64,000 nucleotides of DNA from assembly GCA_017427885.1 (NCBI GenBank), contig JAFRRW010000013.1, forward strand, positions 1-64,000, written 5' to 3'. Position numbers and translations under genes: made by a program. Below, one piece after another: positions 1-9,681 of the stretch. This DNA comes from Bacteroidales bacterium. GTDB taxonomy: Bacteria; Bacteroidota; Bacteroidia; Bacteroidales; UBA932. Within the stretch, counting starts at the first letter, position 1; each line of letters begins with the position of its first letter. Below the pieces are notes generated by a model. The model saw only the letters and a list, made by a program, of their open reading frames with translations, ran no database searches and was not told where the DNA came from.

Positions 1-975
1 GGACTTGTCGTTGAAGTCGATTTTGCCTTCGGCATCCACCGTGACGTTCTCCAGGAGGGCGTCCCTGCGGATGGCGTTGTAGATGTCGGGTTCGGAATCC
101 TTGTCGAGTTTGATGACCTTGGCGTAGCATCCGCCTTCGAAGTTGAAGACGCCCTTGTTGTCCCAGCCGTGCTCGTCATCGCCGATGAGAAGGCGCTTGG
201 GGTCGGTGGAAAGGGTGGTCTTGCCGGTGCCGGAAAGGCCGAAGAAGATTGCGGTGTTCTTGCCTTCCATGTCGGTGTTGGCCGAGCAGTGCATGGCGGC
301 GATGCCCTTCAGGGGAAGGTAGTAGTTCATCATCGAGAACATACCTTTCTTCATCTCTCCGCCGTACCAGGTGTTGAGGATGACCTGCTCGCGGGAGGTC
401 ACGTTGAAGGCGACGCAGGTGTCGCTCCTCAGGCCGAGTTCCTCGTAGTTATCGACCTTGGCCTTGGAGGCGCAGTAAACCACGAAATCGGGCTCCTGGT
501 CGAACTCCTTCTGGTTCTTGGGACGGATGAACATGTTGGTCACGAAGTGTGCCTGCCAGGCGACCTCCATTATGAAGCGTACCTTCATCCTGGTGTCCTT
601 GTGGGTGCCGCAGAAACCGTCGACCACGAAGAGCCTCTTTCCGCTGAGCTGCTTCTGGGCAAGTCTCTTGACTTCCTTCCAGACCTTCTCGGACATCTTG
701 TGGTTGTCATTGGGATATCCTTCGGTGGTCCACCAGACTTCGCCGCGGGCTCCTTCCCTGGTAGTCCTGTCATAGACAATGTATTTGTCCTTGGGGGAAC
801 GGCCGGTGTAGATGCCTGTCATGACGTTGATGGCTCCGAGTTCGGTCACCTGACCTTTGTCGTAACCCTCGAGGCCAGGTTTGGTCTCCTCGTTGTAAAG
901 GACTTCGTAGGTAGGATTGTAGAGGACTTCAGACACTTTCTTGATCCCGTACTTCTTAAGATCTGATTTCAGCAT
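1..975 (-). CDS. pckA: ATP-dependent phosphoenolpyruvate carboxykinase, 3' end outside window
   Basis: Converts oxaloacetate and ATP to phosphoenolpyruvate and CO2 (in gut Bacteroidales often run in the CO2-fixing direction towards succinate). The reverse-strand reading frame gives 325 codons beginning [10 protein letters not shown]. It contains the family P-loop [11 protein letters not shown], the following GDDEHGWD segment and the [11 protein letters not shown] and TGRSPKDKY segments of the ATP-dependent enzyme. The full protein is usually about 535 residues, so roughly 210 C-terminal residues lie left of the window. Start chosen at the ATG at 975, which is downstream of a well-formed promoter at 1023-1053. 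It is divergent from recQ. Confidence 0.96.
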   Translation of the reverse strand, partial: MLKSDLKKYGIKKVSEVLYNPTYEVLYNEETKPGLEGYDKGQVTELGAINVMTGIYTGRSPKDKYIVYDRTTREGARGEVWWTTEGYPNDNHKMSEKVWKEVKRLAQKQLSGKRLFVVDGFCGTHKDTRMKVRFIMEVAWQAHFVTNMFIRPKNQKEFDQEPDFVVYCASKAKVDNYEELGLRSDTCVAFNVTSREQVILNTWYGGEMKKGMFSMMNYYLPLKGIAAMHCSANTDMEGKNTAIFFGLSGTGKTTLSTDPKRLLIGDDEHGWDNKGVFNFEGGCYAKVIKLDKDSEPDIYNAIRRDALLENVTVDAEGKIDFNDKS

Positions 976-1022
976 GATATGCAATATTTTATTTAGTTGT
1001 ACTTTGTCTGATTCGGGCGGTG

Positions 1023-1053
1023 CAAATTTACTTAAAATTTCATCGAACTCAAA
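1023..1053 (-). promoter_or_regulatory. Bacteroidetes-type promoter for pckA
   Basis: Read on the reverse strand, TTTG (1053-1050), a 19-base spacer and TAAATTTG (1030-1023) match the Bacteroidetes sigma-ABfr consensus. The start codon follows about 47 bases downstream of the -7 element. Confidence 0.75.
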
Positions 1054-1072
1054 CCTAAATTCTTATATTTAG

Positions 1073-1080
1073 TAAATTTG
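1073..1080 (+). promoter_or_regulatory. Possible -7 element for recQ
   Basis: TAAATTTG matches the TAnnTTTG -7 consensus, 67 bases before the recQ ATG. No convincing TTTG -33 partner is seen, so this is weaker than the pckA promoter. Confidence 0.4.
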
Positions 1081-1147
1081 TCCTGGACAGTCTCTGCAAA
1101 AAATTTGCCAACGAGGCATAAAGTATTGAAATAAAATGTTTTAGTCA

Positions 1148-3031
1148 ATGAAGCCGGCTGAAGTGTTGAAGAAATGGTGGGGATATGGCTCCTTCCGCCC
1201 GATGCAGGAGGAGATCATAGGGGCCGCCCTCGACGGGAAGGACGTCCTCGCGATGCTTCCCACGGGCGGCGGTAAGTCGGTGTGCTTCCAGGTGCCGGGC
1301 CTGATGGCCGAAGGGCTCACCCTCGTCATAACCCCTCTCATCGCCTTGATGAAGGACCAGGTGCAGAATCTCACCGAAAGGGGAGTGAAGGCTATCGCCG
1401 TCCACGCCGGGATGAACCGCCACGAGGTGGACCTGGCCCTCAACAATGCAGCCTGGGGAGATTGCAAGTTCCTGTATCTCAGTCCGGAAAGGCTGGGAAC
1501 CTCACTTTTCAAGTCCTACCTTGAAGTCCTCAATATCAGCTACATAGTGGTGGACGAGGCCCATTGCATCTCCCAGTGGGGGTACGATTTCAGGCCCGAC
1601 TACCTCAGGATAGGCGAACTCCGAAAAACGGTCAAGGCTCCCGTCATAGCCCTTACCGCCACCGCAACTCCCCGCGTGGCCGACGACATAATGGAAAAAC
1701 TGGAGTTCCGGGAAAAACTGGTGCTCAGGTCGGGATTCGAGCGGCCGAACCTCAGTTATGTGGTGAGGAAATGCGCGGACAAGAAGGGCCAGCTCCTGAA
1801 CGTCTGCAGGGGAATCGAGGGCTCCGGAATCGTGTATATGCGCAACCGCGCCAAATGCGAGGAGATATCTGCCTTCCTTTCGGCGGAAGGGGTCAGCTGT
1901 TCATTTTATCACGCGGGCCTCGGACCTGCCGCCAGGGCCGAGCGCCAGGAGGCCTGGAAGTCGGGAGGAATCAGGGTGATGGTGTGCACGAACGCCTTCG
2001 GAATGGGAATAGACAAGCCGGACGTGAGGTTCGTAGTCCATATGGACCTTCCGGATAGCCCCGAGGCCTATTTCCAGGAGGCAGGGAGGGCCGGGCGCGA
2101 CGGGAAGGTTTCCTATGCGGTACTCCTGTGGAACTCCGCCGACCTGACACGTGTAAGGCAGATAGAGAAAACCGCTTTCCCGAGCCTGGAATTCATCGAG
2201 GACGTCTATCAGAAGGTTCACGTATTCTTCCAGATCCCCTACGAGGCGGGGGAGGGCCGGCAGCTGAGGTTCGACCTGGGTGAATTCTGTTCCCGGTATT
2301 CCCTACCGGAATCTCCTGTGTATCACGCCCTAAAATACCTTGAACGGACTGACCACTGGTCCTTCTCCGAGGACATCGACATCGATGCAAGGGTGCAGAT
2401 CACCGTCGGAAGGACAGAACTCTACGACACCCTGCTTCCCGAACCCGCGATGGCCTCCCTCCTGGACATCCTGATGCGCCGCTATGCCGGGATATTCTCC
2501 TCCACCGTAAGGATAGACGAAGAATATGTGGCTTCGCATATGGATATGAGCGTGCCTTCCCTGAGACAGCTCCTTTACCGGACTTCGCTGGAACACGTAA
2601 TACGGTACGTCCCGGCCGACCATTCCGACGTGATCTTCCTCCATCACTCCCGCCTGCGTCCGGGGAATGTCGCCCTGCAGCCGGAAAGGTACAATATGCT
2701 CCTTGGGGCGTACCGCGAGAGGACCGAGGCGATAGTGGAATATGCCTCGGAAGACGATGTATGCCGCTCCCGTTTCCTGCTGGGATATTTCGGGCAGGAG
2801 GACGCAGGGGACTGCGGCACCTGTGACGTATGCCGCGCCGGAAAACGCAGCGAAAGGTCTGCCGCCGAGTTGAAAGATGCTCTGATTAAATATATAAATA
2901 TAGAAAAATCAGGAGATTACACCCTCTACGACATAAAGTCGGCCTTCGACCTTCCCGGCTCTTCCCCTTCCTGGAAGGAAACCCTCCGTTCCCTTATTGA
3001 CGACGGTGAAGTTCCTCCCTTCAGGGGATGA
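1148..3031 (+). CDS. recQ: ATP-dependent DNA helicase RecQ
   Basis: 3'-5' DNA helicase of the RecQ family, acting in recombinational repair. The 627-residue protein shows the helicase core with Walker A TGGGKS (about residues 39-44), DEAH (136-139), the AHCISQWG segment and motif VI EAGRAGRDG. A RecQ-C-terminal zinc region follows, with cysteines in CRSRF, then CGTCDVC. A winged-helix region follows. The C-terminus (about 50 residues) does not read as a clear HRDC domain. Length is in the range of short Bacteroidetes RecQ proteins. The ATG at 1148 fits the family N-terminus. The gene is followed after 36 bases by a GH92 gene on the same strand, which is unrelated in function. Confidence 0.95.
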   Translation: MKPAEVLKKWWGYGSFRPMQEEIIGAALDGKDVLAMLPTGGGKSVCFQVPGLMAEGLTLVITPLIALMKDQVQNLTERGVKAIAVHAGMNRHEVDLALNNAAWGDCKFLYLSPERLGTSLFKSYLEVLNISYIVVDEAHCISQWGYDFRPDYLRIGELRKTVKAPVIALTATATPRVADDIMEKLEFREKLVLRSGFERPNLSYVVRKCADKKGQLLNVCRGIEGSGIVYMRNRAKCEEISAFLSAEGVSCSFYHAGLGPAARAERQEAWKSGGIRVMVCTNAFGMGIDKPDVRFVVHMDLPDSPEAYFQEAGRAGRDGKVSYAVLLWNSADLTRVRQIEKTAFPSLEFIEDVYQKVHVFFQIPYEAGEGRQLRFDLGEFCSRYSLPESPVYHALKYLERTDHWSFSEDIDIDARVQITVGRTELYDTLLPEPAMASLLDILMRRYAGIFSSTVRIDEEYVASHMDMSVPSLRQLLYRTSLEHVIRYVPADHSDVIFLHHSRLRPGNVALQPERYNMLLGAYRERTEAIVEYASEDDVCRSRFLLGYFGQEDAGDCGTCDVCRAGKRSERSAAELKDALIKYINIEKSGDYTLYDIKSAFDLPGSSPSWKETLRSLIDDGEVPPFRG

Positions 3032-3067
3032 CCATATCCGATTATTTAGAATACAATTGTTTCAGCG

Positions 3068-5296
3068 ATGATGAAAAAATACTATCTCTTCACGTTGGCG
3101 TTCCTGTTAAGTAATATGTTGAGGGCCGGCGACTATACCAAATACGTCAATCCCTTCATCGGCACCCAGACCGACGAGACGGGCGCCCTGAGCGGCAGCA
3201 CTTTCCCCGGAGCGTCTGTACCCCAGGGATTGGTCCAGCTGAGTCCCGATACGGAAAAAATGGTAACCTGGGACCCCTGCTCCGGATATGACTACAACAA
3301 GGACAGGATTTACGGTTTCACCCATACCCACCTCAGCGGTACGGGATGCACGGACCTGATAGACATCAGCCTTATGCCTGTCACGTGGGAGGTCGGTCAC
3401 GAATACCTGAAAGCGGGTGACTTCGGGCAGGCCTTCAGCCACGATGCCGAGGCTGCCAGCCCGGGATACTATATGGTGGAACTGAAAGACAGCGGGGTGA
3501 AGGTAGAACTTTCCGCCACCACCCACGTGGGCATCCATCGTTATACTTTCCCTGCCGGAAAGCCCCGGACGGTCATTTTGGACCTGGACCATTCCACCTA
3601 CCGTGGAGAGGCGTATTATGCGGGGAGCCGCGCCTACGACATCATCCAGAGCCAGGTTCGCCTGGTGGACGAACGCACCATAGAGGGTTTCCGCATCATC
3701 ACGGGCTGGGCCAGGATGAGGAAGGTGTATTTCCGCGCCGAGTTCTCCAAACCCATAACCGGCCATCTTTTCACTGACGGGAACCGCAATTACGGGTCTG
3801 TGGACGTGATCAACGGCCGTACGCTCAAATGCGCCCTGGATTTCGGCCAGGACGGGGAACCCCTGATGGTGAAGGTGGCCATATCTCCTGTGGATTATGA
3901 AGGTGCCCGCGGCAATATGCTGGCCGAGGCCCGGAACTGGGACTTCGACCATTACACCGAGACCGCAGACCGGGAGTGGGACAAGGCGCTTTCCTGCATC
4001 GACATAGAGGGAACGGACGACCAGAAGACCATTTTTTACACCGGCCTCTATCACGTCCTGCTGCAGCCCAATACGATGAGCGACGCCGATGGCCGGTATA
4101 TGAATTCCAGTTTCGAGACCGCGCAAATGCCCTCCGGGCATAAGTTCTACTCCACCTTCTCCCTCTGGGACACCTTCCGTGCCGCCCATCCGCTGTATCT
4201 TCTGCTTGAACCTGGGATAACCGCCGAGTTCGTGAATTCTATGGTGCTGCACGAGCAGACCTATGGATATCTGCCTATCTGGCAGCTTTGGGGAGAGGAA
4301 AACTACTGTATGATAGGCAATCACGCGATTCCGGTAATCAGCGACGCCATTCTGGCGGACCTGCCGGGAATCGACATGGAGGCCTGTTACAAAGCTATGG
4401 TGGAGAGTTCCACCCGCAACCACAGGAATTCCCCCTTCACCATTTGGGAGAAATACGGCTATCTTCCCGACAACCTGCAGAGTACGAGCGTGAGCATTAC
4501 CCTGGAGCAGGCCTTCGACGACTGGTGTGTGGCCGCCGTGGCGAAGAAACTCGGCAGGATGGAAGACTACGAGCGGTTCCTCAGGCGCAGCGAATTCTAC
4601 CGCAATCTTTTCGATAAGGAAACGGGGTTCTTCCGTCCCAAGGATGACAAGGGCGGGTGGGTGTCCCCGTTCGATCCGCTGAGCTATGAGGAAAGGTGTT
4701 TCATCGAAGGCAATGCCTGGCAGTATATGTGGTTCGTCCCGCAGAATCCCCAGGGCCTCATCGAGCTGCTTGGCGGCAGGGAAGGCTTCCTGAAAAAACT
4801 GGACGAGAACTTCTCCCTGACGGAAAAGAGCGGCGAAACGAACGGTAACGCCTCCGGTTTCATCGGCCAGTACGCCCACGGCAACGAGCCCAGCCACCAT
4901 ACGGTCTACCTTTACAATTTCGCCGGGCGTTACTGGAGGACCCAGGAACTGGTGGACCAGGTCCGCACGACCTTCTACAACGCCACTCCCTGCGGCTATG
5001 CGGGGAACGACGACTGCGGCCAGATGTCGGCCTGGTACATCTTCAGTGCTATGGGGTTCTATCCCTTCAACGCAGGTTCGGCTGAATATGTCATCGGAAC
5101 CCCTCTTTTCTCAAGGACGGTCATCCACCTGGACAACGGCAGTGATTTCGTGATTACCGCCAGGAAAAAGACGGACCGTGCCATCTACGTCAAGAGCGTG
5201 AGCCTTAACGGAGTGAAACTGAAGGATATGAAAATCAGCCACCGGGACATCCTCGCCGGCGGCACCCTTGAATTCGTGATGAGCGAAAAGAAATGA
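3068..5296 (+). CDS. GH92 family alpha-1,2-mannosidase, secreted
   Basis: Glycoside hydrolase family 92 enzymes are calcium-dependent exo-alpha-mannosidases that trim N-glycans or yeast mannan. The 742-residue protein begins with a Sec signal peptide (hydrophobic YLFTLAFLLSNML, cleaved near RAG). The mature start YVNPFIGTQTDETG, the central GNEPSHH segment and GNDDCGQMSAWY near residues 640-655 are GH92 hallmarks. The last two carry the catalytic acid and base region. Two ATGs stand in tandem (3068, 3071). It heads a three-gene group with a small barrel protein (18-base gap) and a GH106 rhamnosidase. No SusC/SusD pair is nearby. Confidence 0.95.
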   Translation: MMKKYYLFTLAFLLSNMLRAGDYTKYVNPFIGTQTDETGALSGSTFPGASVPQGLVQLSPDTEKMVTWDPCSGYDYNKDRIYGFTHTHLSGTGCTDLIDISLMPVTWEVGHEYLKAGDFGQAFSHDAEAASPGYYMVELKDSGVKVELSATTHVGIHRYTFPAGKPRTVILDLDHSTYRGEAYYAGSRAYDIIQSQVRLVDERTIEGFRIITGWARMRKVYFRAEFSKPITGHLFTDGNRNYGSVDVINGRTLKCALDFGQDGEPLMVKVAISPVDYEGARGNMLAEARNWDFDHYTETADREWDKALSCIDIEGTDDQKTIFYTGLYHVLLQPNTMSDADGRYMNSSFETAQMPSGHKFYSTFSLWDTFRAAHPLYLLLEPGITAEFVNSMVLHEQTYGYLPIWQLWGEENYCMIGNHAIPVISDAILADLPGIDMEACYKAMVESSTRNHRNSPFTIWEKYGYLPDNLQSTSVSITLEQAFDDWCVAAVAKKLGRMEDYERFLRRSEFYRNLFDKETGFFRPKDDKGGWVSPFDPLSYEERCFIEGNAWQYMWFVPQNPQGLIELLGGREGFLKKLDENFSLTEKSGETNGNASGFIGQYAHGNEPSHHTVYLYNFAGRYWRTQELVDQVRTTFYNATPCGYAGNDDCGQMSAWYIFSAMGFYPFNAGSAEYVIGTPLFSRTVIHLDNGSDFVITARKKTDRAIYVKSVSLNGVKLKDMKISHRDILAGGTLEFVMSEKK

Positions 5297-5314
5297 TTCC
5301 ATAAACTACATATT

Positions 5315-5905
5315 ATGAAAAAGTTCATTTTAACCCTCTGCGGATTCTTTGCGGTAATCTGTGCCAACGCACAGGGCGTTTATGAAGATACCAGGCACGA
5401 AGTCGCCGTGAGTTACGGAACACTTGCGAACTCACAGTGGATTGACGTTTTGGAGGAAGTGGTCATCGCGATGACCGGGGCGACATTCGACAATGAGAGG
5501 TTCCTCGGCCCCGTCGCCTTCGAGTATTTCTACCACGCTAGTAACTGGCTCGGAGTCGGTGGCGTATTCGTCGTCGGCAACAGTGTCCAGGATGTCCTGA
5601 AAGACAACGTCAAGGACGGTCGGTACATTCACTCATATTATACCTTGATGCCGGCCGTGAAGTTCGACTGGCTGCGCAGGGAACATATCGGAATGTATTC
5701 TAAACTTGCCGCCGGAGCCACTCTCCGCAGGGAGAAAACCGACAGCAGCCTGGCCGAGGATAATGATCCCAGGACCGATTTCCACTTCAATTTCCAGGTT
5801 TCCCTTCTCGGTTTCGAAGCGGGCGGCCCCACTACCCGCGGCTTCGTCGAACTCGGCATGGGCGAGCAGGGCATCGTCCTTCTAGGCCTCAGACACAAGT
5901 TCTGA
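5315..5905 (+). CDS. Small outer-membrane beta-barrel-like protein, function unknown
   Basis: A 196-residue exported protein with a clear signal peptide (MKKFILTLCGFFAVICANAQ, cleavage after NAQ). The mature part is rich in alternating hydrophobic and polar stretches and ends in RHKF; a C-terminal phenylalanine is typical of outer-membrane barrels. I do not recognise a named family. It sits 18 bases after the GH92 gene and 53 bases before the GH106 gene, so it may be co-transcribed with them. No SusD, TonB or lipobox features are visible. Confidence 0.75.
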   Translation: MKKFILTLCGFFAVICANAQGVYEDTRHEVAVSYGTLANSQWIDVLEEVVIAMTGATFDNERFLGPVAFEYFYHASNWLGVGGVFVVGNSVQDVLKDNVKDGRYIHSYYTLMPAVKFDWLRREHIGMYSKLAAGATLRREKTDSSLAEDNDPRTDFHFNFQVSLLGFEAGGPTTRGFVELGMGEQGIVLLGLRHKF

Positions 5906-5958
5906 TTACTCTGTTCTATTATTACCAGTCGCTTCTTCCTGTAATTTTCTTTAAGAAT

Positions 5959-8900
5959 ATGAATGCCAGGATATTTGGGTTGATTGTCGCCTCGGCGGTC
6001 ACGGCAATGACAGTGATCCAGTCTTGCAACGCAGGCAAGAATGAGGTCGGAAATGAGACGCTCGCTGACCTTGAAGCGGGTTTTGCTGAACCTCCCAGGG
6101 AGGCCAGGCCCTTCGTGTGGTGGCATTGGATGAACGGCAACATCACCAAGGAAGGCATTCGCAAGGACCTCCTTTGGATGGACAGGGTCGGTATCGGTGG
6201 TTTCCATCATTTCGATGCCGGAATAGGTGTGGCTCCCGTCGTCGAAAACAGGATGGTATATATGCACGATGACTGGAAGGATGCGTTCAGGTACGCCATT
6301 GAACTTGGCGATTCGCTCGGAATGGAGATGACGGTCGCAAGTTCACCCGGATGGAGCTGCATGGGCGGTCCTTGGGTGCCGCCGGCTGACGCCATGAAGA
6401 AACTGGTCTGGCGAGAAATGCGCCTGGAAGGCGGCAGGTCGTTTGCCGGCAGGCTTCCAGAGCCGTTCAATGTCGCAGGAATAATGCAAAACATCAGGCA
6501 CGACGGAAGGTATGACGCCGATGAGGATTTCTACGAAGACATTGCCGTCATCGCCCTGAGGTTGGATGACAAGGACAGGCCCCTTGATGCGTTGGGCGCC
6601 AAGGTCTCTTCTTCCGGAGGTGTTTTTTCCGTAGAACAGCTTTCAAACGACGATCTGGCCGACGCCGTCCTTCTTCCGGAAGACAGGGCGGCAGGGTATG
6701 CCTGGATTGACTATGAGTTTCCGGAGCCCGTTTCTTTCAGGGCGGTTTCCGTAGTCGACGGCAGGGTCCGGCCCTGGCCGTACAACATTGGCCCTTCCTT
6801 TAATGTCTCACTTCAGAAGAGTGACGACGGGAAGGACTTCACCGAGGTTGTCAAGGTCCCCAGCTCCATCTGTATGAGAATGACGGTCTCCTTCCCAGAG
6901 ACCAGCGCCAGGTTCTTCAGGCTCAGGGTGGAGAACACCGGTGGCAGGGGAGCGATGGTCAGCGAATTCAAGCTGCACCAATCCGGCAGGATCAATCACT
7001 CGGAGGAGAAGGCCTGCTTCAGTTCTCCTTATGATTTGCACTCATTCCCGACAGAGACGGACGGATATGCTGTCCAGGAGGTATTGGACCTTACCGACAG
7101 GGTCAGGGACGGGTTCCTGACCTGGGAAGTGCCCGAGGGTAACTGGAAGGTGTTGAGGATAGGGTATTCCCTTACCGGCCAGAAAAACGGTCCGGCCCCC
7201 GAAGAGGCGACCGGACTTGAGGTTGACAAGCTTGATCCCGGAGCCTGGTCAAGGTATTTCCACAGGTATTTGGACATGTACAAGGAAGCGACCGGAGGGC
7301 TTATGGGCTCTAAGGGTATCCAGTATATACTGACCGACAGCTATGAGGCAGGGAACCAGAACTGGACTCCGACGATGGCCGGTGAGTTCAGGAAGCGCCG
7401 TGGCTATGACCTGGTCCGTTGGCTTCCTGTCCTCACGGGTGAGATCGTAGAATCTGTCGAGAAAAGCGAAGCTTTCCTTTGGGACTGGAACATCACCATC
7501 GCCGAGCTCTACGCGGAGAATTATGGCAGGATCAATGACATCGTCAAGGAGTACGGAATGAAGGGGCGCTATAGCGAGTCTCATGAATGCGGGAGGGTTT
7601 ACGTGGCTGACGGGATGGACATAAAGAGGACTGCCAGCGTACCCATGGCCGCCTGCTGGGTGGACGCAGGATCTCCTACGATGGCTGCCGCAGACATCAG
7701 GGAATCAGCCTCGGTGGCCCACCTCTATGGACAGAACCTTGTTGCCGCAGAGTCCATGACCGCCCACGGTACCTCCCGGAATGCCTATTCCTACAGTCCG
7801 CGCACCTTGAAATCCACTGCCGACTGGGAAATGGCTCACGGACTGAACCGCTTTGTAATCCACGACTCCGCCCACCAGCCTCTTGACGAAGTGTTCCCCG
7901 GAATGGGACTGGGTCCCTACGGTCAGTGGTTCAACAGGCACGAGACTTGGGCTGACAACGCCAGGATCTGGACTGACTATCTCGCAAGAAGCTGCTATTT
8001 GCTTCAGAGGGGTAAGGCAGTGGCGGACATCCTTGTCTATTATGGTGAAGACAGTAACGTCTGCGCACAATATGGCGACGGACTCCCGGAGTTCATCCCC
8101 AACGGTTACAACTATGATTATGCAGGCCCTGCCGTTATCAGGAACGAGGCGGGCGCAAGGAAGGGAAGACTGGTTGCGGGAAACATGGAGTATTCTCTCC
8201 TTTATCTTGGAGCGAATGTCGGCCGGATGTCAGTCGACATCCTTGAGAAGCTTGTCAGCCTTGCCTCGAAAGGCGTGCCTGTCTGCGGACACGCTCCCGG
8301 GGGCCCTGCAGGGATGAATGATGACAAGGAACGATGGCAGAGCCTTTTCAATAAGCTTGTATCCTTCAGGAATGTCCGTCTGGAACAACCGCTCGACAGG
8401 GTCCTTGCCGAATTCGGAGTAGGTCCTGACATCGAATATGATTCCGCGGAAGAGATCCGCTTCGTCCACCGCCATCTCCCTGCTGCCGAAATCTATTGGG
8501 TAAACAGGCCGGCGGATGACTTCAAGACAGTGGAGGTGTCTTTCAGGCAGGAAAGGGGAGTCCCTGCTGTCTGGAATCCGGAGACCGGGAAGATTGAGAA
8601 GGTATCCTACAGAAAAACTGACGGAAGGGTCCTCGTAAAGCTCGACCTGGTGCCGAATGATGCCGTTTTCGTGGTTTTCAGCGGAAATTCGTCTGATGGA
8701 TCTTACGAGGCCGGAACAATAAGTCCGGCCACGGTCTCCACACTTGAAGGGCCTTGGAATGTCCGTTTCCAGGAAGGAAGGAACGCGCCGGAATCCGCAG
8801 TGTTCAGGAAGTTGGAATCTTACACTGAATCATCCGACACCGGAATCAGGTATTTTTCAGGCAAAGCCGTTTACACCAAAAGTTTTGAACTGGATGCCAT

Positions 8901-9237
8901 TCCTGATAAATCTGCCGTTTTGATAGACCTCGGTGAAGTCCGTGAGATAGCAGTCGTGAAAGTAAACGGCGTCGAATGTGGCACCATATGGAAGAGACCC
9001 TACAGGGTCGATGTGACGGAAGCTGTCCGGCAGGGAGGCAATGACCTGGAAGTCACTGTCATAAACCCTTGGATCAACAGGCTGATAGGTGACAGCCAAC
9101 CTTCATGCAAGGATCCCGTCACCTACACGTCCTATAAATTCTTTGATTCTTCCTCAGAGCTCCATCCGGCAGGTCTCCTGGGACCGGTTGTGGTGAGCGT
9201 GGAAACTTCCTCAGGCTGTGCCAACGGAGAAATCTAG
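5959..9237 (+). CDS. GH106 family alpha-L-rhamnosidase, lipoprotein
   Basis: GH106 enzymes remove terminal alpha-L-rhamnose from plant glycans such as rhamnogalacturonan. The 1092-residue protein opens with a lipoprotein signal: hydrophobic stretch, then VIQSC (Cys23), so it is probably tethered to a membrane and may be surface exposed. The family signature EARPFVWWHWMNGNITKEGI follows at about residues 48-67. The middle has the catalytic-barrel stretches LTDSYEAG and YSESHECG. The C-terminus has a galactose-binding-like domain and ends with the characteristic YTSYKFF...HPAGLLGPV. Length matches family members. It is the last gene of the 3068-9237 group. Confidence 0.93.
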   Translation: MNARIFGLIVASAVTAMTVIQSCNAGKNEVGNETLADLEAGFAEPPREARPFVWWHWMNGNITKEGIRKDLLWMDRVGIGGFHHFDAGIGVAPVVENRMVYMHDDWKDAFRYAIELGDSLGMEMTVASSPGWSCMGGPWVPPADAMKKLVWREMRLEGGRSFAGRLPEPFNVAGIMQNIRHDGRYDADEDFYEDIAVIALRLDDKDRPLDALGAKVSSSGGVFSVEQLSNDDLADAVLLPEDRAAGYAWIDYEFPEPVSFRAVSVVDGRVRPWPYNIGPSFNVSLQKSDDGKDFTEVVKVPSSICMRMTVSFPETSARFFRLRVENTGGRGAMVSEFKLHQSGRINHSEEKACFSSPYDLHSFPTETDGYAVQEVLDLTDRVRDGFLTWEVPEGNWKVLRIGYSLTGQKNGPAPEEATGLEVDKLDPGAWSRYFHRYLDMYKEATGGLMGSKGIQYILTDSYEAGNQNWTPTMAGEFRKRRGYDLVRWLPVLTGEIVESVEKSEAFLWDWNITIAELYAENYGRINDIVKEYGMKGRYSESHECGRVYVADGMDIKRTASVPMAACWVDAGSPTMAAADIRESASVAHLYGQNLVAAESMTAHGTSRNAYSYSPRTLKSTADWEMAHGLNRFVIHDSAHQPLDEVFPGMGLGPYGQWFNRHETWADNARIWTDYLARSCYLLQRGKAVADILVYYGEDSNVCAQYGDGLPEFIPNGYNYDYAGPAVIRNEAGARKGRLVAGNMEYSLLYLGANVGRMSVDILEKLVSLASKGVPVCGHAPGGPAGMNDDKERWQSLFNKLVSFRNVRLEQPLDRVLAEFGVGPDIEYDSAEEIRFVHRHLPAAEIYWVNRPADDFKTVEVSFRQERGVPAVWNPETGKIEKVSYRKTDGRVLVKLDLVPNDAVFVVFSGNSSDGSYEAGTISPATVSTLEGPWNVRFQEGRNAPESAVFRKLESYTESSDTGIRYFSGKAVYTKSFELDAIPDKSAVLIDLGEVREIAVVKVNGVECGTIWKRPYRVDVTEAVRQGGNDLEVTVINPWINRLIGDSQPSCKDPVTYTSYKFFDSSSELHPAGLLGPVVVSVETSSGCANGEI

Positions 9238-9630
9238 CTCGAGTATGCCGGCAGGACACGCACTGGCATAGGATACGTTCGGCCCTGGCCACGACTAACC
9301 CTTTCCCCTGTTTATCTGGGAGCCCTTCCCTGGGGCGGGGCCGGGTCCGCTCATGTTTCGCTCGCTATTCGCTTGTGGCTCGGGCTGGGGGACGGCTAAC
9401 TCCTCCCTTTTCATCTCGCTGCGCTCGCCGAACGGTCGTCGGACACACACCGTCCTCTTTCCCCGCCCTCGCCGGCTCATGGTCCGTCTGTCTGGCGGCT
9501 TTCGGAGAATGAATTCTCCTCCAGCCGCCACCATCCGTCCCCGCTCGCTCAATAATGTCGCGGCCTCCGGCCTCGCCCCGGGGATTGCCGCGTTAATCGG
9601 GCCGGCAATGGAATAAAGGCTACGGCTCCC

Positions 9631-9662
9631 CTTGCATATCCCAAGTCGTTTCATTAATTTTG
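9631..9662 (+). promoter_or_regulatory. Bacteroidetes-type promoter of the Rhs toxin gene
   Basis: CTTG at 9631-9634, a 20-base spacer and TAATTTTG at 9655-9662 fit the TTTG/TAnnTTTG pattern; the ATG follows about 20 bases after the -7 element. Confidence 0.5.
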
Positions 9663-9668
9663 AAACGA
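9646..9668. promoter_or_regulatory. Palindrome overlapping the Rhs promoter (possible operator)
   Basis: A perfect 8-bp inverted repeat TCGTTTCA / TGAAACGA with a 7-base centre (TTAATTT) covers the -7 element of the toxin promoter. The position suits a repressor site; this is inference from layout only. Confidence 0.35.
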
Positions 9669-9681
9669 TCAAACAGCCTCA

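Larger units (their letters stand above)
9238..9681. other. Non-coding, GC-rich, palindrome-rich stretch upstream of the Rhs toxin gene
   Basis: This 444-base gap has open frames (for example 9295-9672 reverse) but their translations are rich in Arg, Gly and Pro and resemble no protein. It contains an imperfect inverted repeat, left arm about 9328-9349 (CCCTGGGGCGGGGCCGG) and right arm about 9561-9583. Inside lies a foldback at about 9482-9539 centred on GGAGAATGAATTCTCC. The word GCGAGCG or its complement recurs. It ends in the promoter of the Rhs gene. It could be a structured RNA or a decayed repeat; function unknown. Confidence 0.6.

Noticed and set aside
3107-4900. 597-codon reverse-strand open frame opposite the GH92 gene
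   Set aside because: It is a shadow of the GC-rich GH92 frame; its translation has no recognisable family or signal and the GH92 motifs on the other strand are clear.
9295-9672. 125-codon reverse open frame in the gap before the Rhs gene
   Set aside because: Arg/Gly/Pro-rich translation from palindromic DNA, with no start signal or family; treated as non-coding.
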